The notes under the pieces were generated by a model. The model saw nothing but the letters and a program-made list of their open reading frames with translations, made no database searches and was not told where the DNA came from. From the NCBI GenBank assembly GCA_030062745.1, contig CP099841.1, positions 26,167,398-26,231,397 on the forward strand: DNA of 64,000 nt, written 5' to 3'. Origin of the DNA: Capitulum mitella (Eukaryota; Arthropoda; Thecostraca; Pollicipedomorpha; Pollicipedidae). A program made the position numbers and the translations under genes. This document shows positions 16,103 through 30,289 of this stretch, piece by piece. The stretch's first letter is position 1. Each line of letters begins with the position of its first letter.

Positions 16103-18829
16103 TGAAACCTGACATCCTTTAGCACCACGCAATAGGGGCGGAACCGCGTCCAAATCAGTGATGTTGGTGGGAAAAATCTTAGGTTCATGCATTATTATCA
16201 GGGACAGTGGCACCATGGGGACGTGGGGAACAGGTCCCCCACAACCTTTGGAATGTGGGGTCTGTCCCTGGCAACCTCGGAGAGATGTAGCAATTGCCTT
16301 GCAGTCATGCGAGCGGAACGTTGCAGAGGTGTTATATTTTAGTACGAATTCGCATACTGGCGATGAAGGTAAATTCTCGAGATCGCCTATAAATATTAAG
16401 TGCTACAAAAACGGAGAAGAGGAGAATACACCGCCAAGATCTTATTCATTTCGCATTTTACCATACTGCAGTGTCTGGAGCAACAGGCAAACCTAAGGCC
16501 TTATGGACGCCAGTCGCACAAGAAACTATTTCCACCGTTTTAATTTTCTGCACAGCGCAAATCTTCACGACTGAAATCGTCTGTCGCAAGCACCAACAAA
16601 TAGCATGTGCGTTCGCCGTGTCCGTTGTTTGCCGTCTTTCCCGCGGTTCTCGACTGTCTGTGTCCGAGCAAGTTGCAGACTCGCCAGCCTGCATAGGTAC
16701 ACAGATGACAGCACAAACATCAGGACGATTTTTTAATGTGGGTATTACCTATTCGGATAACCTGCTTCATAGAGTGATTTGGACCATCTGTCTTGAATCA
16801 ACGACAGCTTCTCCAGCCTGGTGGGCCGAGGTAAAGCCGGCAGGACCACCGCCAGAGCCCTGTCTACAAGCAACTGAGGTAACTTTTTGTTAGCTGCGAA
16901 ACTAGTTATCGTCGTTCCAAATAAATTTGACCTATCCCAACCAAGGCTGGATCAGCTGTGTATAATACAACGCCAGTGCTCCGTTGCGGGACAGGCCAAC
17001 CGGCACACCTTAAGACACCATGTCAGACTCATCAGACGTAAGAGGAAAAAACACGCTACCTCTGATCATGTCGACGGGAAAAATGATGCTGATGAAGACA
17101 AAATTAACGGTCTTATAAGGTCTCTGTTTCCGTGCGGAGCCGAAGCAAATTTCCTTAAAACGTCGAAATTATGAGGTTGAACTGCTGTGATTTTTTTATT
17201 TGGGGGAGGAGTTGGCCATACCTGACCCAATGCTAGTCCCTCACTACCTAAACTGTGTGTTGATGTCCCTGACTGCCATATGCCTGATGTTCAGTTTCAG
17301 GATTGTTGGCGTTGCATTTGTAAGAAGAACGAAAAGCAAGCCCAAGTGGCTCTGCCCTTGTTAGGCAAATTGAGCAAAGCTCCGATATTTGAGGGCAAAG
17401 GTCTTCCATTTCAAGTTCAGTCGCAGGGCTGCAATGGATAGACCACATCAGTCAGTGGGGACGTTCAAATGAGTATTGGATTGTGTCACTGTCGCGAACT
17501 GAGAATGAGAAAGAAAATGGAGAGAACGAAGAGCACATGTAGTTTGGTTTGCTTCCTTTCTAAGGCAATCTCTCTCAGCGTATATTTTCAGTGTCTTCAG
17601 AATGGTTAATAGACTGCAGTGCCATTCGAGATCGTTCAACGTGCCACCCTATCCGCACTCCCCGTCTTGGACAGCAAACGTCTGTCACTGGCGTACCGTT
17701 ATCCATTCCGGGCAAGAGAATGACAGCGATGCTGTTGCTCCAGAAATTCTCGAAAGGAATGCCTATATACTGGAAATTGCACAAATAGGAATCTGAAGAC
17801 ATGGGATGGAAGAAGTGCAGGGAAGCCGGTAACGTTCTGGCTTTCACCAGGACAGTATCAGAAGCGATGCTTGCGATGCTGTCGGCGTTTAACCTTTCAG
17901 CAGTCCTCTGACGACCTCCTAACTCCTAACTAACGCGGGCAGTGGCCGTGGTTGTGTCGGCACTTGTCCCTCCTCAGTCTTGACCTGACATTTTCCCACG
18001 CAGAGCTAGCCCGAAAATTTTTCCTCGTGCCTAGCGATAACGTGCATATTATCTCAAAATGAATTAGGAAGAACAAAGACGACGATGACGATTTATTTAC
18101 ATGTGAACGAGCCTGTATTCTCTCATTTTTTACGTCCTATTTCTTCGTTGTTTCGTCTTAGGGTTCACCGTTTTACGGCAAAAGTGTGGTCCTCGTCGCT
18201 CCACGGGATAGGACGTAAGTATGATTTGCTACTGGACAAAGAATATCACGGACCACTTCTCTTGCTGCCTTGCCCAGAATTTCCACACCTCTGCAGTGCT
18301 TAAAAGAGGCTTAATATCAGCTCAAAACTGATAAAACTAACAGCATAAATGTCAATCGTTTCCAGTTCTTCGTTGTGCCGCTCCTTTTATTTTGCTTTTT
18401 ACTTTCGTAGCATTCTTTCTAGTGTTAAAATTATATGATCAGCGGTGCAGTACAGCAGTTCAGTAGTGCTACTTTTGTATGATTCGCTGCTGTCTCTGGC
18501 AATTCGTTGGACGCGAAGGACTACATTGTCATCAGTCAGACAGTACCGTTTCTCTGCTGGGCATTCATGATCATGGATCTACTATCATATCACGCTTCAG
18601 CGCCAGTTGACAATGAACAGAAAAAAATTAGGAGTCTCAGAACGCTGCAAGACTTACAGTCATCGAGGCAGGGATGGCAACGTTATTTGCAATTTCTCAA
18701 AAGAAGAAAAAGGCGGAACAAGAACTCACAAATTGAAGAAAACTACAAAAATTGGATTAAATGTCCACTGAAACGAATCCCATTTCGTCCATACAACACT
18801 CACGTCGACAGCCGCCTGCAAACTGCTTG
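16103..18829. other. Intergenic, no gene seen
   Basis: The longest open frame (16471-16893 +) has no domain, no conserved motif and no codon bias like the GC-rich real exons nearby. A short inverted segment around GGGGAC/GTCCCC lies at about 16214-16277. I see no RNA gene. Confidence 0.45.
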
Positions 18830-20800
18830 AGTCTCTCCCCGTGCGGCCGCCTGCGTGCGCGTAGGTCCCCCTTCTCCCCCCCGCCGTAGACACCGGACGG
18901 AACCGGCGAGTGGTGGCGGCCGTCCCGGCGCCTGCGGGTCATCCGAGGGTCACGCTCCATTACCGGCCTGAGGCGCTGCTGGTCCGGCATTGCGGCAGGC
19001 AGGGCCGGCCGCGGCGCCGCGTCCCGCCCGCCGCCCTCCGCCATCATCGAGAGCAGGAGGTGGCGAGGTTCTCGGTGATGAGTTCCTGGTAACAGAACAG
19101 AAAGACTGTGTTTTTTATTGCAGGGCGTGTCCGCGATTTTACTGAGCTTGAGGGAGAGGTTTGCCTTGTGTTTTTCGACCAAGGATGTGCCTGGTGTGCG
19201 GTGCTTGATGCCGAGGAGCTTAACGGGGCGCGACCTTTCCCGTAGGACAGACGATGTATCAGATTTTCCGGCCGGTCGGTCGGGTTCATCGCTCATCCGG
19301 CAATCCGACCCACTCGCGTCTGTTTGCTGGATTAGCTTCTCCGGAGCTCTCCCCACTCTTTCCTGCCGCCGGCGTGTCTGCGTCTCCGTTTATTCCCTTT
19401 ATATCTCTCGCTGCGGCCCCCATCTCCCTTTGTCCTGCTTCTTCCGGGCAGCGCGCCCCTGATTTCCGCAGAAGATCCGCCCGAGCCGTGATGTCCAAAT
19501 ACTATTCTTGGTGAAAAGTACAAGAATTGCGTTTGGACAATCAGAGCCAGGGCAGAGGCTTGGTGGTGGTGGACGCAGGTGCGGCAGTGAGATCGCCTGA
19601 AAACAAAATGGAGGTTTTGTTTCTTCATGGCAACTTGATGAATTATTTTACACCTGCAGCGTTAGATCGCTTATTTCGATCAGTCAGAAACCTGGGAAAC
19701 ACTGCGGCACGCTAACGTCAGGTAGAAGCTATGACAACGCTGCATTTATTCCGGAAAGGTCTAGCGCCAGTGTACGACGCGGCATTTCAAAGGTCCGCAG
19801 ATAAACTCTTCAATATATGAACCGAAGCATGTTCCAACCAAAATAGGAAGAGACAAACTGTTCGACAGACTCGACTGCGATATGTCTACCTCCCCATGTC
19901 ACGCCCTCCCCGGGGCATAAGTGGGCCGCAGGGGGCACTGTCGGCTGCCCCGGAGGCGCCCCGGAAGTGACGTAGGTCCGCCGCGGCCCTGGGATCGTAC
20001 AGCGCTGGCTGCCGCCTTTGTTCGCCAGCGCTCGCACTGTGGGCAGCCCCGAGGGTCGGGCCACCAAATATTCAGAAATGTGGAAGAAACATTCTTCACA
20101 GATGTTGAATAGCAAAAGATTTGTAGGTCAGTAGCAGGGCAAAGTAGAATGCTGCATGCAGAAGAACCAACTTTGCAGCACCTCTTTTACCGTGAAAGTT
20201 TATTATTCGCCTGGGAGGTCCATTGCGTGAATGGTCTGAAGTTTTAGCTTTGTAGAATTCCTGGCATCTGGCTCGTCTTTGTGGTATCAGAAACCACAAT
20301 CAAGGTCAGTAGTGGTATGACCACACTCTTCAAGTGGTTTAAAGGCAGTCAACACACTGGAGAATTATCCAGTCAGGGGTATAAAAACAACATTACCACA
20401 TACGACTTGCATTTTCAGGTTGCTCAAACTCTAATCAAGTCGCAGCTCTAAACTATGACATAGGAAACTGTTCGACGTGTATGGATGTCCGAGATATTGA
20501 CCCTTATGAGGAAACTTCTTTTGTTTTATACTCGAGGTGAGCCAAGGCCCTGCTCAAGCAGAAGGCATCAATTGGCCTTGTGATGAAGACGCCGATCAGG
20601 CCCCCTGGCAACTTTCCGGCGGGACTGTGGACGGCGGGACGCCCCTCCCCCCACTTCCCGTCGGCCGCCGGAGCCGGTATAGTGGACGGCAGCGCGGGCG
20701 CGACCAATCTGGCAGCCGGCCAGGGCGGGCCGGTCGCGCTGCCACCGGCAGCGGTCACCGAGCCGAGCTGATCTCCTGACCTACGACACCCAGCTGGCGA
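18830..20800. other. GC-rich islands without recognised exons
   Basis: CpG-rich blocks at about 18835-19040, 19910-20060 and 20570-20770 are separated by AT-richer DNA. They could be promoter or first-exon regions, but I could not find a splice-consistent, family-matching exon in any frame. Confidence 0.35.
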
Positions 20801-21655
20801 GATCCTCCCTCCCACCCTGGGATGATGGCGGCCTTGGTCAGAACTCTGTAGCTGTTCTTCGACCCGTGTTAGCAGTCATGTGGACGGTTTTAATGTTTCT
20901 ATCTGTGTGGTAGTAACTATAATTTGGAGCACCTTGAATTCGAAGACGTACTTCTGAGGCATTTTTGTCCACACTACTGATTTTGCATCGTTGCCCCAGG
21001 TAAATGTATTTATGGCAATGTTTCAATGTTTAAAAGAACACGATGAAATCTTCCTCTGTCAATGGTTCCTAGGTTTCAGAGGTGTTTATTAACATTGTTC
21101 TTAATTTCTAAGCAATTTCCGTGCGACATCAATGAAAGTATTTCCTTTTGTGTCTACTAACGCTTCAAGAAATAGGCGGCTCTTTATGATAAATATAATT
21201 AAAAGAGCAGCTTGCTAAACTCAGAACAAAGAAGCAAGTACAAAACTACCATCATTTCAACGGAAAATGCCAATATTGTCCAATGTTAACGCGAAACATT
21301 TCATGTGCTTCGTCTAACATGTCTGGATAGTTGATGTCCTTTTTCATGTTTCTAGCGTTGCACGGCATCTTGATCACGGAACAGGCCAAAGAAAACGCAA
21401 AATAGACATTCGCTGCATGTCATCATTTAAGACATTCAAGGAAGCGACAGATCAGTAACGGAGTGCACATTTTATGGATACGCCGTTGACACGAAATGGC
21501 CACGAAAAGGCCAGAAACTGAAGATGGCTGATCGCACTTTTTTTTATTCTCTAGGCGGCAGACAAAATAACACGCACACAGGCACACATAAACTCTTATC
21601 ACATGCTAACAGAGATAAGGGATGAAATATTGCACGGCTGCTAGCGACACGAAAA
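20801..21655. other. Intergenic, nothing recognised
   Basis: AT-rich DNA without coding signal or recognised repeat. Confidence 0.45.
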
Positions 21656-22420
21656 TACTCAGCCGGGAGGCCATCGAACGACGTTTCCACCACACTGACG
21701 CCCACTCTTCGTGAAAACTGAGCGGCTCTCCGTTTGAGGCGGCTGGGTCCAGTCGGCGGCGCCCGGCTGGCCAGTCCTATCATCGATCATTCGCATGGCC
21801 AGTGGACGCCCCGCGGCGGCGTCTCGGCGCGTGCCAAGAGCGTGGCGACGGTGACAGCCACTCGCCTCAATTAGCCAGATTAATCCGCGCAGCCATCTGG
21901 CCGCCGGAAGAAGGGCCGGTCGCCGCCGATCACTAAGGGCCATTTGTCGGCGGGCCGACGCGCGAATCTGTCCGCGGCGACCCCCGCCGATGACACCGCC
22001 ACCGGGAGAATTAAACACGGCCGGTAATGCAGAGAGCCGACCGCCGTGATTGGGAGCGTCGCGGGCCGGCCGGAGGAGAGGTGGGGGGGGGGAAGAAGGG
22101 AGGACAGCTGGCAGACCGCAGACCGGTGTTCAGGACCAGCTGATTCGCCCGGCGCCGTGGGCGGGGCTGGAAATGCGAGCACCGTGAACAGCTGACGAAT
22201 ATGTGGAACTCCGGGCGCAGCTGAGCCGGCCTGACAAAAGCGGCGCGGTGCAAACAGGGGAGCAAGGAAAGCCCGGTCCTAACCGCGCCCGTCCGTGCCC
22301 TCACTTGCCCATCCCTGCCCATCCCTGGTCAGCATTAGCGCCTCCGGCGGTGCCCGGGGCGCAGTTTCGTGAGGGCGCGGTAGGTCCATGGGACTGTGGC
22401 TGTGATGAGTTTACAGCCGT
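21656..22420. other. CpG-rich island, no gene assigned
   Basis: About 760 bp of high-GC, CpG-rich sequence with overlapping open frames on both strands, typical of base composition rather than coding. It may be a promoter island. No TATA box or clear first exon is visible. Confidence 0.35.
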
Positions 22421-24970
22421 CCTTTGTCTGTACCTTGGCGGGCAGAAATCGGATGAACTTCTGTTTTTAAAACAGAAAGGACAAAGAAGAAAAGACCTGC
22501 GTAATCTGGTAGTTATAACACGTCGATAACGAAGACCATGGGCCATATTTTATTAGAAAATTGTCTTAACAAGAGGAATAAAGAAATACGGTAGGAGACA
22601 TGGGCTAATATTTATTGATATCAGGTTTTGATTAAGAACCTAAGGTGAAAGATCACGAATTATGTGATTTAGTGACTACCTGGCATGTCAGCGACTCTAC
22701 CGATTTCTTAGACCCGGCGCCGACTATGTCCAGAATCTCATCAATCCTTCTAGAAACCAGTCAGTAAGCCCTGTAAAACGCTTCTTGATTCTTGGTTTCA
22801 GTCACTTTCAAAGTCCACAAAGGCCTCAAACTCCCTTTGAGTTGCATACTCCTCAAAACTGGGCAGCATCATATTCCTTTTCATCCTCTAAGCGATTCGC
22901 GATCGAGAGGCAAGAACATGAAGCCAAATCCCTGTCATCCATAGCTACCGACGCTTCCACTTCAAAGATCCCAACGAACCAAAACTGAGCTCAAATGCCG
23001 GTCCCAATGGCCCAATTGCCACAGCCGCGGCACAAACGTGTTCTGAAGCCCGTACAACAGCTGACACAGACAGCAGAGTCTCCGATATCTAGGCAGGAAT
23101 TTGTTAAACTTACTAGATTTAACGTTAACTTGAAATTGGCCTAACTTTAACTCTTAATTAAACTTGAATAGTTGAACTGTACCGCATTCTTTGTTCTTCC
23201 TAAATAACAAAAATGGGCGAATGATACTAAAGAAATACAAATGTACAACCGGGAGAATCCGGTATACCAACGACTGCATGATGTCTGTATCAATATGACT
23301 GCACGAAACGGACAGCTAGCTTGCTAACGCAGGATTTTAAGATGAAATGATACTGCATCGTTTTTGACACTGAAGAAACGCCGTATTTCCGTGATTTATT
23401 TGGTTTGCGTTACAGTGTGTCCGTGTAGGGAAAGCGGCATTTTACGGTATAACTATTTTGCTGTCTTCATGAGGCTGTCATTGACTGTTTGATCCAAGGC
23501 TTTAGCCGTGTTCTGAAATCTCGCAAAACCTTACCGCAAGGGGTGCAATTGAGCGACATGTCTTACTAAGTACGGCAGTGGAGTCGCATCTGGGTGTGAA
23601 ATGCGCCAGGTGTGGATTCCCATTCCCCTGTCTGTATTAGACGAAGATATAAGAAGAGCGCCGCCATTACATATCCATTATCAGACGCACTGAAATAACA
23701 TTAATAGCGTTTATTAATTCCCACTTTGCTCAAATGTGAAAAACAGCTTCGGGTTGGTTAGCTAATCGCTTCGTATGAAGATGAAAGGGCGTACGGAATA
23801 CGCCGTCATATGGCGGCGATGTAAGAACCTCAGGAAACCTATGGCATGCCATAAACTGTTACACCATTGCGATGTTTTTTTATGCAGTGCCTTTTGGCTT
23901 ACCAACAAATCATATTTTTCTCCAGGGACGGCCTCACAAGAAAAATGAGGAAATGCGAGTGACATATGCAATGCAAGGACTCCTTGATGCTCATGTACTA
24001 ACATTTGGATTTACACAATATAACTATTATGTACGTCATTATTTACTATAAGTGTCCTGTTATTAGCATTTAAATTAGTCTGTACAAGCTACCCAAATAT
24101 GAGAGGCGTCTTCGTGGTCGTATTCAGAGATCGATGCTAATCGCAGGGAATGCAGATCTGTGAATGTTAGACGGTTCGGGAAAAGCCAAAACCTAATTTG
24201 GAACCCCAGTTATTTGGTACTTACAAAGACGACAACTCGGTTGTGTATACAGCAATGCATTCTTCTTTCAAGAGAATACACAATGACAAAAATCGCCAGC
24301 AAGGTTTAGTTTTCCAGATATAACGCATAACGAACGCTGTTGACTTTCTACGTACCAATGCGGTTAAAGTGGAGTGCATATCGTGGTCGGCATGGATATC
24401 TGTCATGATTTATGATTTCCGGAAAAATATTCATCCAGCCTTGGCATAAGGGCATTTGATGAGGGGGCAAATGCAGTGCATTTCCCTACAAAACAACTGA
24501 CATGAAGACACCACCCAGTGTTTACTTAGCGCTGACATGACCTAACTCTTGTCATGAAAACGCGCGCCATTTTTCATTCGCAGTAGCGTTTAGACTCGAA
24601 ATGCTGGAACTCTCGCAAAAGAAAAATGCGAGGCACAACAGATTCTTGAAGTACCTACATTTTTTATTTCATGTCTTGTTCCATGGAGAAAACATCATCG
24701 AAGTAATTGACGCCATTCTGAGAAACATTATCAGCCTAGAATGCATGCAAAACGTGTGTTCTCTTTATCTGCTATATCAACATTTGTATGTCTCAGGTAC
24801 TGCAAAACGGATAGCATATGCAGATTCTCATCAGGCTCACGTATCCTGAAAGGCATGTTGTTCAAATTTCTTTCCCATCCACGAAAACAATGAACGTTTG
24901 CATGGCCTACGCACCGAACTCAGTTCGCCTACAGCCGCGTAAGAGAAACGCAAGCCGTTATGTCAGCTGC
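22421..24970. other. Intergenic, nothing recognised
   Basis: No coding exon, transposon end or RNA gene is visible in this 2.5 kb. Confidence 0.45.
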
Positions 24971-25520
24971 TGTAGGGCACCTCTCCAGGTCGGCCCACCG
25001 CGCCGTCTGACGCACACCAGGTGCTCCTTTGTCGCCCCCTCGGTCCGGCGCGACGTCTAGACGCCCCAGACGGAGCACGTGCAACGCCACGCGCCACCCC
25101 CGGGGTCCGCACTCTCGTCAGCGGCTGAATTGGCGCGGCCAGCTGCGCCATTCTGCGCGCGCGCCGCTCCTTGCCGGCGCACAATGCGGCAGCCGCGCCG
25201 GCAGGCTCACCATCATCACCGTGCGGCCTCCTTGCGCGGCGAAGAATGGCGCGCGCCAGGTGTCCGAGCGCACCAGGTGAGCGGCCGGCCGCCGGGCTGC
25301 TGCTTTGTCCCCCCCCCCCGACTCCAGGGTAAATCGGATTTGTTAGCCGCGGCGCGTGCGTTCGCGGGAGGAGGAAGAGAGGGGCGAGGGGCGTGATCGG
25401 TTTGAACGAGCGGCGCCCGACCGATTTCTGGACGCGGCGGCGTGCAGCGGTTCATACGAGGCATGTCGGGCCGCGTCTCCCGCCGGCTGGGCAGCGTTAA
25501 GGCGGGGAATCCCCCGCTGT
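24971..25520. other. CpG-rich island, no gene assigned
   Basis: GC-rich block with a C run at about 25308-25318 and many CGCGC stretches. Open frames on both strands lack any family motif. Confidence 0.35.
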
Positions 25521-28180
25521 TCAACACCTGTTGGCGTTGTTTTAGGCCGTGAGAGGTCGCTGAGCTCTGGGAGTGGGATCGGAAGGTCATTGGACAGGCT
25601 TCATGTGTTTCGCTCAGACTTAGGTAATGCGTCGAAAAGCGTTGGTGTTGAGACCGTCGCCGTAGCCCGGCGGATATATAACCAGAAAAGATGAGGACGG
25701 CACTGAGTGAAGACAACACAGTGACAGGCACCAGGTGCAAAACCCCAGAACGGCCACATGTACCTGACCCGAGACGGCAAGAGTTAGGCGGTGACGGGGT
25801 AGCACTGACCTGCTGACCCACTGCGCGACTGCAAGGCGTGATATCCATCCTACAGCGCCATCTGTTTCGGCGCCTAGTACAATATGACGCCTTTTTCAGG
25901 ACACTTGGGAAACAGGGTCAGGTCCGCACAACAAGCCTGGTTTGCCGTGGGCTATGATCCTAATGCCACCCACTTTAAAGCGCTATGGTTATATTAATGT
26001 GGTTTTACAAAAGTGTTACCATGTGGTGAAAGCCTAAGAGCTGTGTTAGATAAAAAGAAGTACGCAAAAGGCAGTTGCAGTCACGCGATCACATTTTTCA
26101 AGATTAAAATTTTAATGCTTTTAACATTTGTCGTATTTTTACAAATTTGCTGTCTTCGTCAACGTTCCATGCGATGGTCGACGTTAAACGGGATAAATAT
26201 ATTAAGCGTCATCAAAGACCATTACGTACCAATGAATGTATTAGCATCGCGGGATTAACTGCAAGTCGCCGTCTCCAGCTGGTGGATGCGTTTTGGTCTT
26301 TTTAAGAGCCCTAAACCGGCTCCTTCAAATGTCAAGGTTCAAGGATTGCCGTAACTGGTGATATGCATAAACGAGGAAGTATTTGTTTAGTTTCTCCACA
26401 GCAAAACTGTTTCATTGCAGCTCCGTCACTGACGACGTGATTTACTTTGGCAGTGGTCGGCGAAGATCAGAAACCCACACCAAGTTACATGGGAAGAATG
26501 AATAGGTTTCAGCATGGTGTTCCTTTGCAACAATGATGCTAGCTGGAGAGAATTTCGCTCATGTCTGTATTAGCACTCAACGTCAGTTACATTTTCGCCC
26601 TCGTTTCCTTCTTACCTCACTGGGACGGTAACTATCCTTCAGTTTCATAGCGATCATGGTTTAATTAGCTTTATTTCCCTTAGCTTTCTCCGTTTTCTTA
26701 CATGTTTGCACCTTACGTCAGCAAAGTCCTTTCCTGTACGTAATATATGATACCATTTGGTATATAGTTTCCAGCGTAGAACGATCGTTCGTGCAACAAT
26801 CGGAAAACGGGCTAATTCAGAAATGCAAGACTCAGAGCAGAAGAAAAAAGCGTTTTGAGCGCGATGTTTTTGGTTGCAAAACATTCAGCGCTAAGCAACA
26901 CACATTGCAGCGCATGATTAAGGCTGAACCTTGCAGCAAAATTCAATACGTTGGAGTTGACGTCACACCAAAATGCCTTGATCTTGAACTACGTGATTAT
27001 TCCTCTGTGCCGCAGCAAAGGTCATACCGGTGTGGTGAGAGTTCACAGCTTGTGGCAGCTTTTGTTGTGTTTTGCCCGCAAAGATTGCATGAATAAACTG
27101 GACGGATTTCTTTGCTGCTTACGGGGAAATGACGACACAGTGATCTAGATTAATATTCGTCAGCTCATGTTCTCTAGGCTCATAAGTATTGGAAAACTGC
27201 GCGTGGTGTCCACATAGGGCAGTTGAATTTCCGAAGCTGCATTTCAGATTCAAAAGCATGTGGATAAACAACGTGCATCTTAAAAATTTCGTTCGTTAGG
27301 TGGTATCAAAAAAGGCCAATTGCAGTTACAATAATTTTACATGAGGCAAGTGGGCCATATTTTCCGAAAATTTAAGCACTTTGAGAATTTAAGCACGGTT
27401 TGCTAGGCGGGTGCCCCGTTTTGTTCTGTGACATTTTAGGACATACCATAATGTTTTATCTTTCCGTTTCCGATGTTTCCGAAGCTGGCCTATTTGGAGC
27501 CAGATTCTGCAACCAATACAGTCTTTATATGTATTTGAGTGCTGCTCTTCCAAAAGGACCTGAACAACTTTGGTTGTTAATAAAACAAAATATGATGGAA
27601 AAATCAATGTGTCCGCAAAGATGTCTTATGTTACATTTGTCTGTGAGAAAATTCATTGCGTTTTCCGGTACATAGAGACGAGATATGAAATACTACAAAA
27701 CTCCACGATCCTCTGTGGAGTCGCCTTTTTTCTTTGGAAAAATGTCAGACCTAAACACAAGAACGAAGTCTTCTGAAGACTCGTGCCATGTAAAGTAAAT
27801 GGTATTGTTAAATCCATGAGCATTTCTAAATTTTTCACGCGCACAATTTTTACGCCCGAAATCTGTCCAATGCAAGCACTAGAGAATGAAAACGCCACCA
27901 CAGCCTCCGCCAACGACCGTCACCTGCCGCAGCAATGCGCAGCTTCGGGAGCCAAAGGAACAGGAATGTAACCGAAACTTCCGTAATAAATGCCACCTTT
28001 TGAACTTCAGCTTTTGAACTGCTTTCGAACAAAATAGTCAATTTACCATTCCCTAGCAGCATTTCGTTATAAAGTTAACCACAGATTTCATTTGGTGGGC
28101 AGTATTTGCCGTTTTTTTAATTTATCAGCCTCTTGACACCCATTGCAAAAATTCTGGCTCCACTAATCTGATCAAAACTC
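25521..28180. other. Intergenic, nothing recognised
   Basis: AT-rich. The open frames here carry no recognisable motif and no donor/acceptor pair that would make an exon. Confidence 0.45.
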
Positions 28181-28400
28181 TGATCCACGGCCACTTACCT
28201 CAGCCGGCTGGATGACGCTCGAAGATCAGTGGCGCCGCCCTGGTGGCGGCCGCCGGAGTTGCTCGGTGGCGCGCGCTGCGGGGCGCCGGCCGGCCGCGCT
28301 CCGTAAGGCCGACTGTTGCTGCCGGCGGGCGGCGCCGCCTTAAAAGGCACCCCTCCCCTCCGGCGCCCAGGTGATCTGATTTACCCCTGACTCAGAGCGG
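28181..28400 (+). promoter_or_regulatory. Possible core promoter in a CpG island
   Basis: A 200-bp CpG-rich block ends in CCTTAAAAGG (28338-28347), a TATA-like element, followed by C-rich sequence where a start site could lie. No downstream exon could be identified, so this is only a candidate. Confidence 0.18.
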
Positions 28401-29895
28401 ATGCGCTTATGAGACAATACTGCGGGAGATGACCGGCGAACGACGCGCTCAGACTGGCTTCGGTGAATGGGCGTTGGGATTCCCCGTGTGTGCTTGCTTC
28501 TTTCTTTTGTTCGGTCGGATTCTCCAACGATCGGCTCGTTTCTTCGGAGGGAAACCGCGTTTGTGATCATCAGCATGGCTTGTGAGGTGCAAGACGATGT
28601 ACCGGCCGTGGATTTTGTTGCCAAGCCTAAAGCTGGATCTGATGGAACAACAAATGAGGTGGTGTGGCGACAAGAGAGCTGCACGCTACATCACAAGTGT
28701 TCGTGACGATGAAAAAAGAACAGTTTAAGGATCCAATTTGGTTGGCACAAAAAGTAAAATATTTGCAAGTAGTCTTGCAGGATGGAGGCTCATTTGTTAA
28801 GATCACAACCATTTCTTCTTGTGTTATGAACCATATGAACCAGCTGTCATGGTTTTACTTAACAAGAAAAACGGACATCTACACTGGGGTTTTCCTAAGA
28901 CTTTTTGGTATTTCCTGATTCAAATGCAGGTTTTGGTATGATATTTGTGCGCCAAACATGACTGATGGCCAATACGATCTGACTGCAGGGAGGAGAAAAT
29001 TTGAGATACGGTATTTTCGCAGTCGATGCCTTGCATCATAGATGAAAAATGACCTCAGCAAATATTGCATCAACCATGTCATGAACTGTGAGCAGACTGA
29101 TGGAGTTCAAGGCATTGTCGCCCATACGCAAATGACTCGAACGGTCTGACAAACATTGGCATCACTGATTTGATCATGGCCATAGATACCTTCGAGAAAG
29201 TAGGACCAATCCCTACCAACGCGAAGGCTGAAAATGGAGATAGAATTTGAAGTCGTGTAAATACGATTCAAAAACTATTTTAGGTCTTAATGTTTGGTTG
29301 CCTTCAGCAGTTCAATGGTCGGCACAATATGTGGCGAACCGTACCAACATATTTTGTCCTCCCACGCCCATGGTCATACTTACGTGCTCACATGTTCCTC
29401 GCTGTAAAACTGTGCAGACACAGCATTTTTGGCTGTTAAATCATGTCCTTGCATTCATTAGACTCATTGAACTTCCTTCCCTATAGTTTCCGATATTCTC
29501 TGCGCTACAGTTGGCTCCTGAAAGTCTCCTGGGCCGGGGCATCCAGTCAGTTTCCAAAACCTGAACTAAATGACTTATCCAGCGCCTGCAAGGCTTGCTC
29601 TGGTTGAAAAAAACGGAGAAAGGCTTTTCCGCCTGTCGGCAGTAAATTGTGAAAGGAAACGTCAGAAAGTCTGCACATTATTATTCCACTCCAACGAGAT
29701 TTAGTAGTGACCCATTCAAAGACCTCTGGCCTAATTCTCTACTAACCCGCGACCGTCGGGATGGTCGCGTAAAAGTACCCTGCACCCTGTTTTTTTTTTT
29801 CGCTTTTGTACTGATTGCGTGTCAGCCGTAACGATGAGACCGCCAAAATTTCAGCTCAGTTGATCACTTTGGCATATCGTTGCTTGAAATCATTC
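28401..29895. other. Intergenic, nothing recognised
   Basis: No exon or repeat family was recognised. The short open frame at 28467-28706 (+) has no motif. Confidence 0.45.
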
Positions 29896-30289
29896 CTGCA
29901 CGTCAGGCGCGTATCCAAGCGGGGAGATGGGGGCGATGCCTCCCCTGAGGCCTGAGAACGGGTCCCACGAGAGGGGCCCCTCGGAGCCCCGTATGGGATT
30001 CACAGGGTCTTTGTAAAAACGTGACAGGTTCTTGATTCAGTCAGGGGGCTTCTGGGAGGGTTAGATGACCCCTGAGATGCATTGGAGGCCCTAGGTGCGC
30101 AGCCAGGGGTGGTCCCAGGGGCTACAAGGCACGACAGGCCAGGACCACCGAAGTGCCTGAAACGGGCCCACGGCCACCGAGTTTATAGAAAATTAGTCTT
30201 ATAAAAACCGAAGCTATCACGAAAATATTTTAAGAACGGTAGACAAGAGAAGGCAGACGATGAAATATATAAATACAAGCGCATAGGGT

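Noticed and set aside
16471..16893. 140-codon plus-strand open frame
   Set aside because: No domain, no splice context and codon use unlike the genuine exons.
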